Source: Verrucomicrobiales bacterium (lineage in GTDB: Bacteria > Verrucomicrobiota > Verrucomicrobiae > Limisphaerales > UBA1100). From it: 37,614 nt of DNA. Under the pieces are notes generated by a model that ran no database searches, had not been told where the DNA came from, and was given only the letters and a program-made list of their open reading frames with translations. Both the position numbers and the translations under genes were made by a program. Shown in pieces: positions 1-8,740 of the stretch. Location: contig PBLV01000038.1 of assembly GCA_002721895.1 (NCBI GenBank), forward strand, positions 1-37,614. The letters run 5' to 3'. Position 1 is the stretch's first letter; every line of letters starts with the position of its first letter.

Positions 1-63
1 ATGGGCGGTATGGGCGGTATGGGCGGTATGGGCGGTATGGGCGGTATGGGCGGTATGGGTTCG
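1..63 (+). repeat. Tandem 9-bp coding repeat (ATGGGCGGT)
   Basis: Six perfect copies of the 9-mer ATGGGCGGT run from 1 to 54, then a degenerate copy to 63. The array starts at the first base of the window, so more copies probably lie upstream. It encodes Met-Gly-Gly. Identical codons in each copy suggest slippage-driven expansion rather than selection on protein sequence alone. Confidence 0.9.
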
Positions 64-96
64 ATGATGGGGGGCATGGGCGGTATGAGTAGTTAG
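1..96 (+). pseudogene. Met-Gly-Gly repeat protein, upstream fragment ending at an in-frame TAG
   Basis: The frame opens at the window edge and reads (Met-Gly-Gly)n before a TAG at 94-96. The same frame is open again directly after the stop and continues, still Met/Gly-rich, to 435. This looks like one coding region split by a nonsense codon (or a sequencing error) rather than two genes. The start lies outside the window. Function is unknown; such low-complexity Met/Gly tracts occur in secreted or surface proteins, but nothing here fixes a role. It could also be a genuine C-terminus followed by a separate short gene. Confidence 0.4.
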
Positions 97-102
97 GGTG
101 GC

Positions 103-435
103 ATGAGCTCCATGGGGGGAATGGGTGGTTACGGCGGTATGGGCGGCATGGGGTCGATGGGGATGGGAGGTATGGGTTCCATGGGCATGGGGGGAATGGG
201 CGGAATGATGTTTAATTTGCTGGGGCCGGGGCGCATGGTGGATTTGAGCGGCGGGCCGACGCGTGGAATCCGAGGCATGGCCTTGGCACCTTCCGGGAGG
301 TCAAATGTGCGGCCGGTTTTAGAATCCCCCGGCTTGCGCAGGGCTCCCCCCACCCGGGAAGTTACGCCGCCCAGCCCGGAGGCCCGCTTTACAGAGGAGC
401 GGCAACAGTTGCGAGGCGGACGTACGCCGCGTTAA
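103..435 (+). CDS. Met/Gly-rich hypothetical protein (110 aa), probably the C-terminal part of an interrupted gene
   Basis: The first ~35 residues are Met/Gly-rich with some Ser and one Tyr. The rest is an unstructured Arg/Pro/Gly-rich tail ending in GGRTPR. It is in frame with the repeat fragment that stops at 96, so the ATG at 103 may not be a real start. No ribosome binding site is convincing because the whole upstream region is G-rich repeat. It converges on the helicase gene, whose stop lies 13 bases away. No family recognised. Confidence 0.4.
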   Translation: MSSMGGMGGYGGMGGMGSMGMGGMGSMGMGGMGGMMFNLLGPGRMVDLSGGPTRGIRGMALAPSGRSNVRPVLESPGLRRAPPTREVTPPSPEARFTEERQQLRGGRTPR

Positions 436-448
436 TCGCCCCTAACCC

Positions 449-2947
449 TTAATGGCGGCGCAAATCAAGCCGGTGCTCCAGCCGTTGCTTCTGGTGGTAA
501 TCCAGTTCGGGGAGATCTCGCAGGGTAGGCGATTCGGTCTCGTTCAAGACTTTCCTCGCGCTTTCCTTTAATTCACGCCAGCGCGACCACTCGAAATTCG
601 GGCTGTGGGCAATGCGCCGCAGGAGACTACGCCACTCAATAATCAGCCGGTCTATGTCCCCCTCCTCGGCCACGGTCCCAATCCATTCATGTTTGCAGGC
701 GGGGTTGTCATGGATGCTCTGGACAATCTGTTCGGCACCCGCCCCGTATTCATAGGGCATGCCGTTCTCAAGATAACCGGCAATGGTCGATCGGCCGTAT
801 GTCTGGGCGCAAACAAAGGACAGTCGGCCTTCCCACCGGTATTCGTCTCCCGCGAACCGGTGGCCGGCCTTCAGGTTGGCCAAGTCATACACCAGCTCGT
901 CGATGGGGTAGCCTTCATCTTCCAATGCAGCCGCGATGGCCAATCCGTCGCCCTGAGTGAAGAAGGCGGTGATCCGCCCGCGCCGGGTAGGGTTGCCATT
1001 GGGCTCAATGAGCCCCATGCGGCGCCAGACGAGGGCTGTGCCGGTGGATTTTGACAGTTGGCGACACTCCGGAGCATGGGGGCACTGGACGCAGTCGTGG
1101 TGGGACACATCCCGGGCGGGAGGCTTTAAAAGCGGGACGCCACCCTCGTCGATCACTGTGTTTGCGGGCAGATCTCCCAAGTCCAAGTGAACGATGAGTT
1201 TGCCGCGCTGACGCAGGAAACGAAGGACAGGCGTGCCCCGCTCCGCCATCTTGTGCCGAAAACGCTGCTCCAGCTTGGAGCGCCAGAATTCGGGCTTCAC
1301 TGTCCGGCGACGCACCTTGAGCAGGCGTCCAACCCAACGGGAAAGCTCCAGCCGGCCATTGTTCAGGCGGTCGCCGATGACAGCGGCGCGCCCGTAAATT
1401 TGGGGCTCTTCGCCTTGGGGCGTAATCACCACGGGGGAACCCTTGCCATGCGAACGAGCGATCGCCTCAATCGTCAACGCGGGCGCAAGCTCGGGCGGGC
1501 GGCACTTCGAGGGTTCGCTGAGAATAACGCATGCATCTCGCAGGGCAACGGGGTTGCGCTGGGTCATGGGCTGCCATTGGCCACGACTGTTCAGGAATTC
1601 ACGGGCCTTCGCAGACACATGCCGGGCCCGCTCAGGATCGGTTTGGAGACCGCAGGGCACATCCGGGTGCTGATGTGAAAACTCAATTCCCAAAGTGATG
1701 GGGCGGGTGGTGAACAGGCGTTCCTGCACCCGGACAGCGGCCGCAAAAGGATTTTCACCGGCATCCGCCGCGGCGGCTATGATGCCAAGGAGCGCCCCCC
1801 AGTCCACCAGTCCACTACGGATCAACGTAGCCGGCTGGGCATCTCGCAGGCCGATCTCATTGGCGCTCAACAGGACGTACCCCGTGTCATCCAGACCGCG
1901 GCGGCCGGCCCGTCCAAACATTTGCAGGATTTCATCGCCACGGATCATCTGTTCACGGCCTCCCCGATTATAACTGTCGCCGGCCAGAGCACAGGTACGC
2001 AGGCTGAAGTTGATGCCGGCGGCCAAGCCCATGGTGGATACAACGACACGAAGCTGCCCAGCCTTGGCCAGCGGCTCTATGACGCCCGCACGCGCGCCAT
2101 AGGGCAAACCGCTGTGATGATAGGCAATGCGCGACTGCAGCATGCGGGCCAAGGGAGCGGAAACCAAGCGGCGCTGCTCGGGCGTGAGGCGCAGCGGGTT
2201 GGGGTTGGGCAGATAACGCGCGAGTCGGGTGGCCAGTTTCTCGGTCGCGGACCGGCGAGGGGCAAAGAGGAGCAGTGGCCCCAAGTCATTGGCCAGAGCC
2301 TTGGCCACAAGGCTGGGCCAGTAGCCACGGATGTCACGCGGCACACGATAGCTCAATTCAGCCGGATGAATTTCCTCCAGCGGTACAGGGCGAATATCAT
2401 GCCGAATGACCATGGCATCGCGGCCAATCCGCCGCAACCACTTGGCGATCTGGTCCGGATTGGCCACGCTGCCGGAGAGCAGGAGTAGCCTGGTCTTGGC
2501 CGGCGCAAGAGCAATGGCCACCTCGTAATTCAGGCCGCGATCAAGATCCCCGATCATTTGGTATTCGTCGATTACCAGCAGGTCCGGTCCGTCACCGTGA
2601 ATGAGACGGTTCTTCTGGGTCTCAAGCGTGGCGGTAAGAATTGGCGCATTGAGGTTTTCAGCCAAGTCACCGGTGGCAATGCCAACATCCCAGTCGCGAG
2701 CGCGCCATTCCGCCAGCTTGTCATTGGCCAAGGCGCGGGTGGGGACGGTGTAAACAGCGCGGCCCTTCGGCTTGCCGTGGTTGGCCCATAGTTCAAAAAC
2801 CAGCGTTTTGCCCGCGCCCGTGGGAGCATGGACGATCACGTCCTGACCCCGCTGAAGACCGGCCACGGCCTCCTGCTGCCAAAGATCTGGCACCACCACA
2901 CGGTCGAGCATGGCAAAGGAATCCGGGTTTTCGGCTGGGTTTGGCAC
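449..2947 (-). CDS. Ski2-like DEAD/DEAH-box superfamily 2 helicase
   Basis: An 832-residue ATP-dependent nucleic acid helicase of superfamily 2. The motor motifs are in order: Walker A APTGAGKT (41-48), motif II DEYQ (127-130), motif III SGS (158-160), motif IV LLLFAPRR (~225-232), motif V VVVSTMGLAAGINF (~301-314) and motif VI QMFGRAGRRG (342-351). Motifs V and VI resemble the Ski2/Lhr group. DEYQ in place of DExH is unusual but keeps the catalytic Asp-Glu. The C-terminal half (~400-832) is not a family I recognise; it holds His616/617 with Cys619, Cys622 and Cys628, a possible zinc site. The start is a GTG at 2945-2947; an ATG 12 codons in would also keep every motif. Substrate (RNA or DNA) cannot be told from sequence. 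It is transcribed away from the tRNA. Confidence 0.9.
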   Translation of the reverse strand: MPNPAENPDSFAMLDRVVVPDLWQQEAVAGLQRGQDVIVHAPTGAGKTLVFELWANHGKPKGRAVYTVPTRALANDKLAEWRARDWDVGIATGDLAENLNAPILTATLETQKNRLIHGDGPDLLVIDEYQMIGDLDRGLNYEVAIALAPAKTRLLLLSGSVANPDQIAKWLRRIGRDAMVIRHDIRPVPLEEIHPAELSYRVPRDIRGYWPSLVAKALANDLGPLLLFAPRRSATEKLATRLARYLPNPNPLRLTPEQRRLVSAPLARMLQSRIAYHHSGLPYGARAGVIEPLAKAGQLRVVVSTMGLAAGINFSLRTCALAGDSYNRGGREQMIRGDEILQMFGRAGRRGLDDTGYVLLSANEIGLRDAQPATLIRSGLVDWGALLGIIAAAADAGENPFAAAVRVQERLFTTRPITLGIEFSHQHPDVPCGLQTDPERARHVSAKAREFLNSRGQWQPMTQRNPVALRDACVILSEPSKCRPPELAPALTIEAIARSHGKGSPVVITPQGEEPQIYGRAAVIGDRLNNGRLELSRWVGRLLKVRRRTVKPEFWRSKLEQRFRHKMAERGTPVLRFLRQRGKLIVHLDLGDLPANTVIDEGGVPLLKPPARDVSHHDCVQCPHAPECRQLSKSTGTALVWRRMGLIEPNGNPTRRGRITAFFTQGDGLAIAAALEDEGYPIDELVYDLANLKAGHRFAGDEYRWEGRLSFVCAQTYGRSTIAGYLENGMPYEYGAGAEQIVQSIHDNPACKHEWIGTVAEEGDIDRLIIEWRSLLRRIAHSPNFEWSRWRELKESARKVLNETESPTLRDLPELDYHQKQRLEHRLDLRRH

Positions 2948-3021
2948 GGCGCGAGAATGCTTGGATAGAGTTGGTTTGCCGATGCTAAATTGTGAATCCG
3001 CACCGCTACGCCAGAAATCTG

Positions 3022-3049
3022 TTTACTTGACGGCGCGGAAATTGATAAT
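3022..3049 (+). promoter_or_regulatory. Candidate promoter for tRNA-Leu
   Basis: A -10 like GATAAT (3044-3049) lies 16 bases after a weak -35 TTTACT (3022-3027). This would put the transcript start about 5 bases before the mature tRNA. The -35 match is poor. Confidence 0.35.
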
Positions 3050-3060
3050 GGCCGCTCTGG

Positions 3061-3147
3061 GCCGGAGTGGCGGAATTGGTAGACGCGGCGGATTCAAAAT
3101 CCGCTTCCCGCGAGGGAGTGGGGGTTCGAGTCCCTTCTCCGGTACCA
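3061..3147 (+). tRNA. tRNA-Leu (anticodon CAA), CCA encoded
   Basis: The acceptor arm GCCGGAG (3061-3067) pairs with CTCCGGT (3137-3143), with one G-T wobble at the first pair. The anticodon stem GCGGA/TCCGC (3088-3092/3100-3104) encloses the loop TTCAAAA, giving anticodon CAA at 3095-3097, which reads UUG. A long variable arm (about 3105-3119) marks a class II tRNA, as expected for leucine. The T-arm carries GGTTCGAGTCC. The discriminator is A3144 and the CCA end is encoded at 3145-3147. Confidence 0.97.
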
Positions 3148-3172
3148 CTTTTGATTGTTGGCTGGGCTTATT

Positions 3173-3925
3173 TTAGTCGTTCTCCACCCAGCTTTCCACT
3201 TTCACACTGACCTTCTTCAATGCCTCAGAAAGGCCGTTCTCAACCACCCAATCCTCGTGCAACAGTTGCTTGTCCTTGGACCAGCAACGCAATTGTATGA
3301 CGTGTTCAATGCGATCGTAGCCTATCCTAATGACCGCCTTGTTGGCGGCGGGTTTTTGCAGCCATCCCTGCCATTCGTCCCGGGTTTCAAACACGGACAG
3401 TTGGGCTTCGGGCCATGCCGCTTGGAAAGTCTCGATGGGATCGGGCTTTCCGGGAGAACGAGTTGTGCCTATGAAATCGCGAACGGCCAACTCGACGATG
3501 GGTTTCGCGGGATCAACATTCGCCGCAGTCGGACCGGAACCGGCGGGGCTTGGTTGCTGGGGCACAAGAACGGCGGCGAGGATCACGGCCGCGCCAACGC
3601 CGATGGCAAAGCGCCACAGTAGCGGCAGGCCATCCGATTCGGGCTTTGTTTTGCGAGGGCCAAAAGTGCGATCGATTTCGCGATGTACTTCGTGGTAGAC
3701 CCAAGCGGGAGGCTCCTCGGGGGCCTTATCGCGGGTGGCCTCGATGAGGGGAAGCACTTCACGGGCCAAGGCGGCGTCTTTCTCAAGACTCTCCATTTCC
3801 TCTCCCAATTCTGGGTGCTTCATGATCAAGGCGTCCAGTTCTTCACTTTGCCCGGGCGTTTCCCGGCCAGACAACCGCAGGACGGCCAGCTCTTCAAAAC
3901 GGATTTTGTCCCTTTTATATGTCAT
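3173..3925 (-). CDS. Single-pass membrane anti-sigma factor-like protein
   Basis: A 250-residue protein with a charged N-terminal region (1-100), one membrane segment (~102-122, LLWRFAIGVGAAVILAAVL) and a C-terminal extracytoplasmic domain (~123-250). Its start overlaps the stop of the ECF sigma gene by four bases (3922-3925), so the two are almost certainly translationally coupled. That arrangement and topology are typical of sigma/anti-sigma pairs, where the cytoplasmic part holds the sigma factor until a signal triggers release. I see no zinc-binding HxxxCxxC of the ZAS class, so the family call rests on context. The C-terminal domain is not recognised; it would be the signal-receiving or proteolysis target part. 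Confidence 0.72.
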   Translation of the reverse strand: MTYKRDKIRFEELAVLRLSGRETPGQSEELDALIMKHPELGEEMESLEKDAALAREVLPLIEATRDKAPEEPPAWVYHEVHREIDRTFGPRKTKPESDGLPLLWRFAIGVGAAVILAAVLVPQQPSPAGSGPTAANVDPAKPIVELAVRDFIGTTRSPGKPDPIETFQAAWPEAQLSVFETRDEWQGWLQKPAANKAVIRIGYDRIEHVIQLRCWSKDKQLLHEDWVVENGLSEALKKVSVKVESWVEND

Positions 3926-4506
3926 CGCAAAAACGCCTCCATTTCTTTCAACAATTTTGGCGTGCGCTCCAAAATCCGCCGTAAATCAGCCAATCCGCGC
4001 CGAATATGCGTAGCCACGGTGCCCATTGGAATACCGTGACGATCGGAGATTTCGCGATAACTCAGCTCCTCTATGAAAAAGGCTCTCAGGACGGTCAATT
4101 GCTGAGGCCGAAGGCGGGCTCCCAAGGCATCGATGAGATCGGCCAACTCACGCATGTCGAGAGGACGCCGGATGGCTTCTTCTTCAACACAATCAGGGGT
4201 CAAGAGTTGTATTTTCTCCGCATTGCGTTTCTCGGAGTTTTTCCTCCGTAAAACATCCACGGCCCGTCGGTGGGCGATGCTGGCAAGAATGGGGCGCAAA
4301 TCCTCCACCGTCTCAATTTTCGCCACTTGGCCAACCACCGCAGCCAAGGCCTCGGCGGCAACATCCTCAGCTTCCTCGGGCGCGGCCCTGCCCAAGGTGC
4401 CACTGGCGGATCGAAACGCCACGGGCCAAAGCCAACGCACGGCGTCATCCCATGCACGGGTATCGCCACGTCGCAAATCGGACAGGCTGGGTTTGGTCAC
4501 GGGCAT
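3922..4506 (-). CDS. ECF-type RNA polymerase sigma-70 factor (first of two)
   Basis: A 194-residue extracytoplasmic-function sigma factor with only regions 2 and 4. Region 2 covers about 25-90 (EEAEDVAAEALAAVV, then a SIAHRRAVDVLRRK helix). Region 4 covers about 120-185, with the helix-turn-helix ELSYREISDRHGIPMGTVATH, here the -35 recognition helix. It directs polymerase to a small regulon, usually including its own promoter. It is co-transcribed with the anti-sigma gene just downstream and lies head to head with the TPR-CHAT gene, whose start is 123 bases away. No obvious ECF promoter could be picked out in that gap. Confidence 0.9.
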   Translation of the reverse strand: MPVTKPSLSDLRRGDTRAWDDAVRWLWPVAFRSASGTLGRAAPEEAEDVAAEALAAVVGQVAKIETVEDLRPILASIAHRRAVDVLRRKNSEKRNAEKIQLLTPDCVEEEAIRRPLDMRELADLIDALGARLRPQQLTVLRAFFIEELSYREISDRHGIPMGTVATHIRRGLADLRRILERTPKLLKEMEAFLR

Positions 4507-4629
4507 TTTCTACCCAATTCAATACGATGATGCAAGGTGTTAAAAATCATACCTTCAGCAGTGCCAGACCTATTTGTCGCTGGATAAAACAGGTTCGACT
4601 TCCGGGATTGCCGCAACTAGGATTTCCGG

Positions 4630-7494
4630 ATGTTCCGCAGATTTGTCCCGGCAATTGCGTGCGCGGCCCTCGCTTGGACAGCGTTGGCGGATGGGCCCGC
4701 GGACATTGACCGGTTGCGGCAAGCGCTGAAATTTGCCGAGGCCCGAAAGGTCGCCGAAAGAATTCTGGGCGAACATGTCACGGCAAATGGGTGGCGCCAT
4801 GATAGCACGGCACGGGTTTTGTTCGAGTACGGCAGGGTGCTTCTGGACCATGCCGAGTGGCCCCAAGCCGACACCAAGCTCGCCCGCGCCCTGACCATCA
4901 CGGAACAATTGCATGGCCTTCAGTCGGCGAGGCTGGTGCCCATCCTCCGAAATCTGGCCCTCGCGCGGCAACATCAGGAAAAATATGAATCCGCCATCGT
5001 CTTGGGCAAACGCGCCCTAGCCATCGCCGAAAAAATCCATGGCCTCAACGCCCTTCCCACCTTGGAAACCGCCAACGACCTGGCCGTGGCGTATACGGAG
5101 ACGCAGCAACTGCCACTGGCCAAGCCCTTGCTGGAGCGCGTTCGGAAAAATTTGAACAAAGCCTCGGGCGGTCTCAAGGCTGAGTTTCTAAATGACATTG
5201 GCTTGCAGCTTTGGGAGCGTGGAGAATTCAGCGCGGCAGAGGATCACTTCATACAAGGCCTCAAACTCCACGAAAAATTCAAGGGCCCCGTGCATCCCAA
5301 CACAGCCTCAGCGCTTTCCAACCTGGGACTTTTTTATGATGACCTGCACCTGTTTACCGTAGCCGGGCGCCACTTGAAACGCGCCTTGAAAATTAATGAG
5401 ACCGTTTTCGGCCCGGAACACCTATTCACCTCCATGGAACGAGGCAACCTAGCTTCTCATTTTTATTCCATCGGAGAACTGGATCAGGCTGCCGAACTGC
5501 ACAAGCGCTGTCTGGCCTCCAGCCGGAAACATTTTGGGCCCCGCCACTCCTTCACGGCCACAGACCTAAATAACCTTGGCTTGGTGGAGATGGACCGAGG
5601 CCACCTCAAGGCTGCCCGAAAATATTTCTCGGAGGCCGAGCGCATTCTCGTTGAAAATGGCGATGCGGGCCGGGCGTTTCTCAGCGCAGTCAAGATGAAC
5701 CTAGGCTATCTGAACTGGAAAGTCGGCCAACTCGATGCGGCACTGGAGAACCTGCGCAGTTCGCTGGATTTGGAACGCAAGCCAAGGAGTAACCTGAAAT
5801 CTGATGTCACCGACCTGCTTTCCCACATGGCGTTTGTGCAATACGCGCGCGGGAACCCCCGCGAAGCCAGGGCCATGGCCCAACGCAAATGGGAAATCGA
5901 GTGGGCCATGCTCCGCAATGTGCTCACCTTCACCTCGGGCTACGAACGGCAGGTGTTCCTGACCACCCTGAATCCTTTATCCCTGCCGGCATCCCTCGGC
6001 CATTCCGAAGACCTGGCCCAAATCATTTTAAACACCAAGGGCGCGGCCCTCTCCTCCTTGGTATCCGACTTGGCCCATGAATCCAACAAGGGCACCCCCC
6101 TGCTCCAGCTCCGCGAAGCCTCACAAGCCCTGTTTCAGGCTGAGCTGGGCCTGCTGGTTGGCAACCCGGAAGATACCGAACAACTGCATAAGAAGGCCGC
6201 CGCAAGAAGGGAACGCGTCGAGACCCTACAAAAGAACATGGCACGCGACGCCAGCGATGCCGTACTTCCCGAGACCAAGCTGGCTGACGTGCAAGGTATC
6301 CTGCCCAAGAATTCAGCCTTGCTGGAATTCATCCAGTACGACCACCAAAATCCGCGGAACCCCGATGACTGGACAACCAGCTATGGGGTTCTCCTAATTT
6401 TACCCACGGAACCACCGAGATGGTTTCCGCTGGGACCAGCCGCTCCAATCAACGCATTGATTGCCAAGTCCTCCCCCACTCTTCCCGGGCGCGATGCGCG
6501 GTATGAAGACATCCTGCGCAAACTCCACGACCACCTGGTCACCCCGTGGCACAAGAATCTTTCCGGCAGCATCCGGACACTCATCATCTCCCCTGTAGGA
6601 CGGCTGAACTGGCTCAACTTCGCAACGCTGCTAACACCCGGAAACAAGTTCCTTTGTGAAAACCATACTCTTCAATACGTCTCCACGGCAAGAGACCTGT
6701 TGGCCGGCCGGAACTTGGCCCCCACACAAGGAAGCGTTCTGGCCCTGGCCAATCCAGACTTTGCCCCGCCCCCTGCGCGCGGCACCATCACCGACAGGTT
6801 CGCCCACTTGAAATTCAATCCTCTTCCCGGGACCACCCTCGAAGTGCAAGCGCTGAAAAATCATTTTGAAACCCTCAACTGGCAATTCCAACAATCCCTC
6901 GGCGCACAAGCTGGCGAAGACAAATTGCGGCTCAAAAAGGCTCCTTCCATCCTTCACCTTGCCACTCATGGATTTCATCTGCCCCCGGAACAACATCTTC
7001 CCTACGGCCACTGGTTGAGCCCCATGCACCGTACTGGACTGGCCTTGGCGGATGCGCACAAGACCGTTACCGCTTGGCATACCGGCCAGATTCCACAAAG
7101 CGACAAGGACGGGCTCTTAACGGCAGCCGAAATTGCCCTCCTAGACCTCCGCGGCACTTGGCTGGTCACCCTGTCCGCCTGTGGCGCGGATCTGGGGCGA
7201 TCCCCCGAAAGCCAAGGTGTTCCAGCCCTCCGCCGCGGGTTCATCCAAGCCGGCGCCCGCAACATGCTCATGGCACTATGGCCCGTCTCCGACAGATTGT
7301 CCGGAAAATTCATGCGGGAATTCTACACCACAGCCCTCCGCGACGGAAATGCACCCGCTGCCTTGGCCAGAATTCAGCGTGATTGGCTCGTGCGCTTGCG
7401 CCAGCAGGAAGGGACCAAGGGGGCAGTCCTTGCCTCGGGCGGTTTTGTGCTGAATTTCCAAGGCCTGCCGACTCCGGCCTCCGCCACCAACTAA
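4630..7494 (+). CDS. Exported TPR-repeat CHAT-domain protein (caspase-like cysteine peptidase fold)
   Basis: A 954-residue protein. Residues 1-20 form a signal peptide (hydrophobic core AIACAALAWTALA). Residues ~60-420 are kinesin-light-chain-type TPR repeats (for example HPNTASALSNLGLFYDDL and HSFTATDLNNLGLVEMDRG). Residues ~560-945 form a CHAT domain with the predicted His-Cys dyad: His780 in HLATHGFH and Cys851 in LSACGADLG. CHAT domains share the caspase/separase fold. Both catalytic residues are present, so the peptidase is predicted active. AGGA at 4619-4622 sits seven bases before the ATG. The neighbouring divergent sigma/anti-sigma pair suggests a link to anti-sigma proteolysis, which is inference. 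A purely structural TPR role cannot be excluded. Confidence 0.9.
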   Translation: MFRRFVPAIACAALAWTALADGPADIDRLRQALKFAEARKVAERILGEHVTANGWRHDSTARVLFEYGRVLLDHAEWPQADTKLARALTITEQLHGLQSARLVPILRNLALARQHQEKYESAIVLGKRALAIAEKIHGLNALPTLETANDLAVAYTETQQLPLAKPLLERVRKNLNKASGGLKAEFLNDIGLQLWERGEFSAAEDHFIQGLKLHEKFKGPVHPNTASALSNLGLFYDDLHLFTVAGRHLKRALKINETVFGPEHLFTSMERGNLASHFYSIGELDQAAELHKRCLASSRKHFGPRHSFTATDLNNLGLVEMDRGHLKAARKYFSEAERILVENGDAGRAFLSAVKMNLGYLNWKVGQLDAALENLRSSLDLERKPRSNLKSDVTDLLSHMAFVQYARGNPREARAMAQRKWEIEWAMLRNVLTFTSGYERQVFLTTLNPLSLPASLGHSEDLAQIILNTKGAALSSLVSDLAHESNKGTPLLQLREASQALFQAELGLLVGNPEDTEQLHKKAAARRERVETLQKNMARDASDAVLPETKLADVQGILPKNSALLEFIQYDHQNPRNPDDWTTSYGVLLILPTEPPRWFPLGPAAPINALIAKSSPTLPGRDARYEDILRKLHDHLVTPWHKNLSGSIRTLIISPVGRLNWLNFATLLTPGNKFLCENHTLQYVSTARDLLAGRNLAPTQGSVLALANPDFAPPPARGTITDRFAHLKFNPLPGTTLEVQALKNHFETLNWQFQQSLGAQAGEDKLRLKKAPSILHLATHGFHLPPEQHLPYGHWLSPMHRTGLALADAHKTVTAWHTGQIPQSDKDGLLTAAEIALLDLRGTWLVTLSACGADLGRSPESQGVPALRRGFIQAGARNMLMALWPVSDRLSGKFMREFYTTALRDGNAPAALARIQRDWLVRLRQQEGTKGAVLASGGFVLNFQGLPTPASATN

Positions 7495-7563
7495 AGTCGG
7501 GTCAAAAAACGTCGATTAAAGGCTTGAAAGGACGGCGGTATAGGCCGCCCTGCCACGGATGGC

Positions 7564-7782
7564 ATGATTGCTGGCGTTCCCAGTTTGCATTCCTCGGCCA
7601 TGGACCTGTCTCAGCGGGCCCATGAAACTCTGCGTGGCTCCGTCATTCAGGCACAGCGACCCGGAGAAATGATGGATGCGAGAGTCTCCCAAATCAGTGC
7701 ACTTCATCAGGCGCACCTCAGTGAATTGCTGCTGCAAATGGAGGAGGAACGTGACCGCGCCCTGCTGGACATCCTTGCCTGA
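7564..7782 (+). CDS. Small hypothetical helical protein (72 aa)
   Basis: A short ORF with no strong family match. The sequence is predicted largely helical and amphipathic (HQAHLSELLLQMEEERDRALLDILA at the end, split Glu/Arg and Leu faces). It fills the gap between the CHAT gene and the exported protein at 7824, co-directional with both. The size and composition loosely recall small motility-associated helical proteins, but that is not enough to name it. It may be a chance ORF. Confidence 0.45.
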   Translation: MIAGVPSLHSSAMDLSQRAHETLRGSVIQAQRPGEMMDARVSQISALHQAHLSELLLQMEEERDRALLDILA

Positions 7783-7823
7783 TTCATCGTGACAACCTGC
7801 CCAGCTTCTGCGTCAATAAACGC

Positions 7824-8705
7824 ATGAAGCTCATTGCCCTTCTTTGCTCTACACTCGCCATTTCCCTGACCGCTGCTGACCAACCGCCAACCAAGATACA
7901 ATTACACCGGCCGGCCAAGGTGGGCGCGCACCAAAACATCACCGTCAAAACCAATGTGCGCAACGAGACTTCCCGCGGCCTGAATGGCAAGCTGGATCGT
8001 GACGTGCAGGAGTACACCGCGGAATTAAAGGCGGAGTTAAAGGTTCTGGAAATCACGAGGAATGGCAGCTTGAAAAAATTTTCCCTGATCATTGATACAT
8101 TCAGAATAACGGAGTCCGGCTTTGATTTTGAAGCGCTTCCCAAGGGCACCCGGCTGGTGAGCTTCATGAAGAACAACAAACAAGTCATACTCGAGGCTCT
8201 GGAGGGTCGCGACGATGGCAAACCCCTCTCCAAGGGTATTGAGCACACGGCCCTGAGCGAGATGATTTCCCCCAAGCGTGAGAACGCCCCGACAGACGAC
8301 GAGATTTTTGGATCCGCAAAGAAACACGTGAAAGGCGACCAATGGCCCATCAACAAGGCACGGGCCATTGAGGACATGAAAGCGGAAGAGATCATCGTGG
8401 ATCCAAAACAATTCAAGGGCACAACTTCCTTGGTTGGCTTCGAGAAGGTGAAAGACGTGAATTGCTACCGCCTTGCGTCCACCTTGGAAGCCACGAATTT
8501 TAAGCCGCCCATCCCGAACACGTTCAAAATCCTAGACGCCCAGCTTAAGGGGGAGTTCAGCGGTATCTTTCCGGTTGACCCCATGCTGCCGGAGATGCAG
8601 ACGACCGCGAATGTCCAGATGCAGTTCAAGGCCCGCTTTCGTGCGCTGGAGATCAGCATCAAACGACAAATCAAGACCAAGATGCAGATGAGCCCATTGG
8701 ATTGA
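7824..8705 (+). CDS. Exported hypothetical protein (293 aa)
   Basis: A signal peptide covers residues 1-18 (MKLIALLCSTLAISLTAAD), with likely cleavage after the TAA. The mature part alternates strand-like stretches (QNITVKTNVRNET, YTAELKAELKVLEI, FSLIIDTFRI) with a charged centre, suggesting a beta-rich envelope protein. No catalytic motif or known family is evident. It is followed 35 bases later by the DUF2835 gene. Confidence 0.72.
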   Translation: MKLIALLCSTLAISLTAADQPPTKIQLHRPAKVGAHQNITVKTNVRNETSRGLNGKLDRDVQEYTAELKAELKVLEITRNGSLKKFSLIIDTFRITESGFDFEALPKGTRLVSFMKNNKQVILEALEGRDDGKPLSKGIEHTALSEMISPKRENAPTDDEIFGSAKKHVKGDQWPINKARAIEDMKAEEIIVDPKQFKGTTSLVGFEKVKDVNCYRLASTLEATNFKPPIPNTFKILDAQLKGEFSGIFPVDPMLPEMQTTANVQMQFKARFRALEISIKRQIKTKMQMSPLD

Positions 8706-8740
8706 TCTCGGCGAGCTCGTTTGCTACAAGCGGGCGAAAC

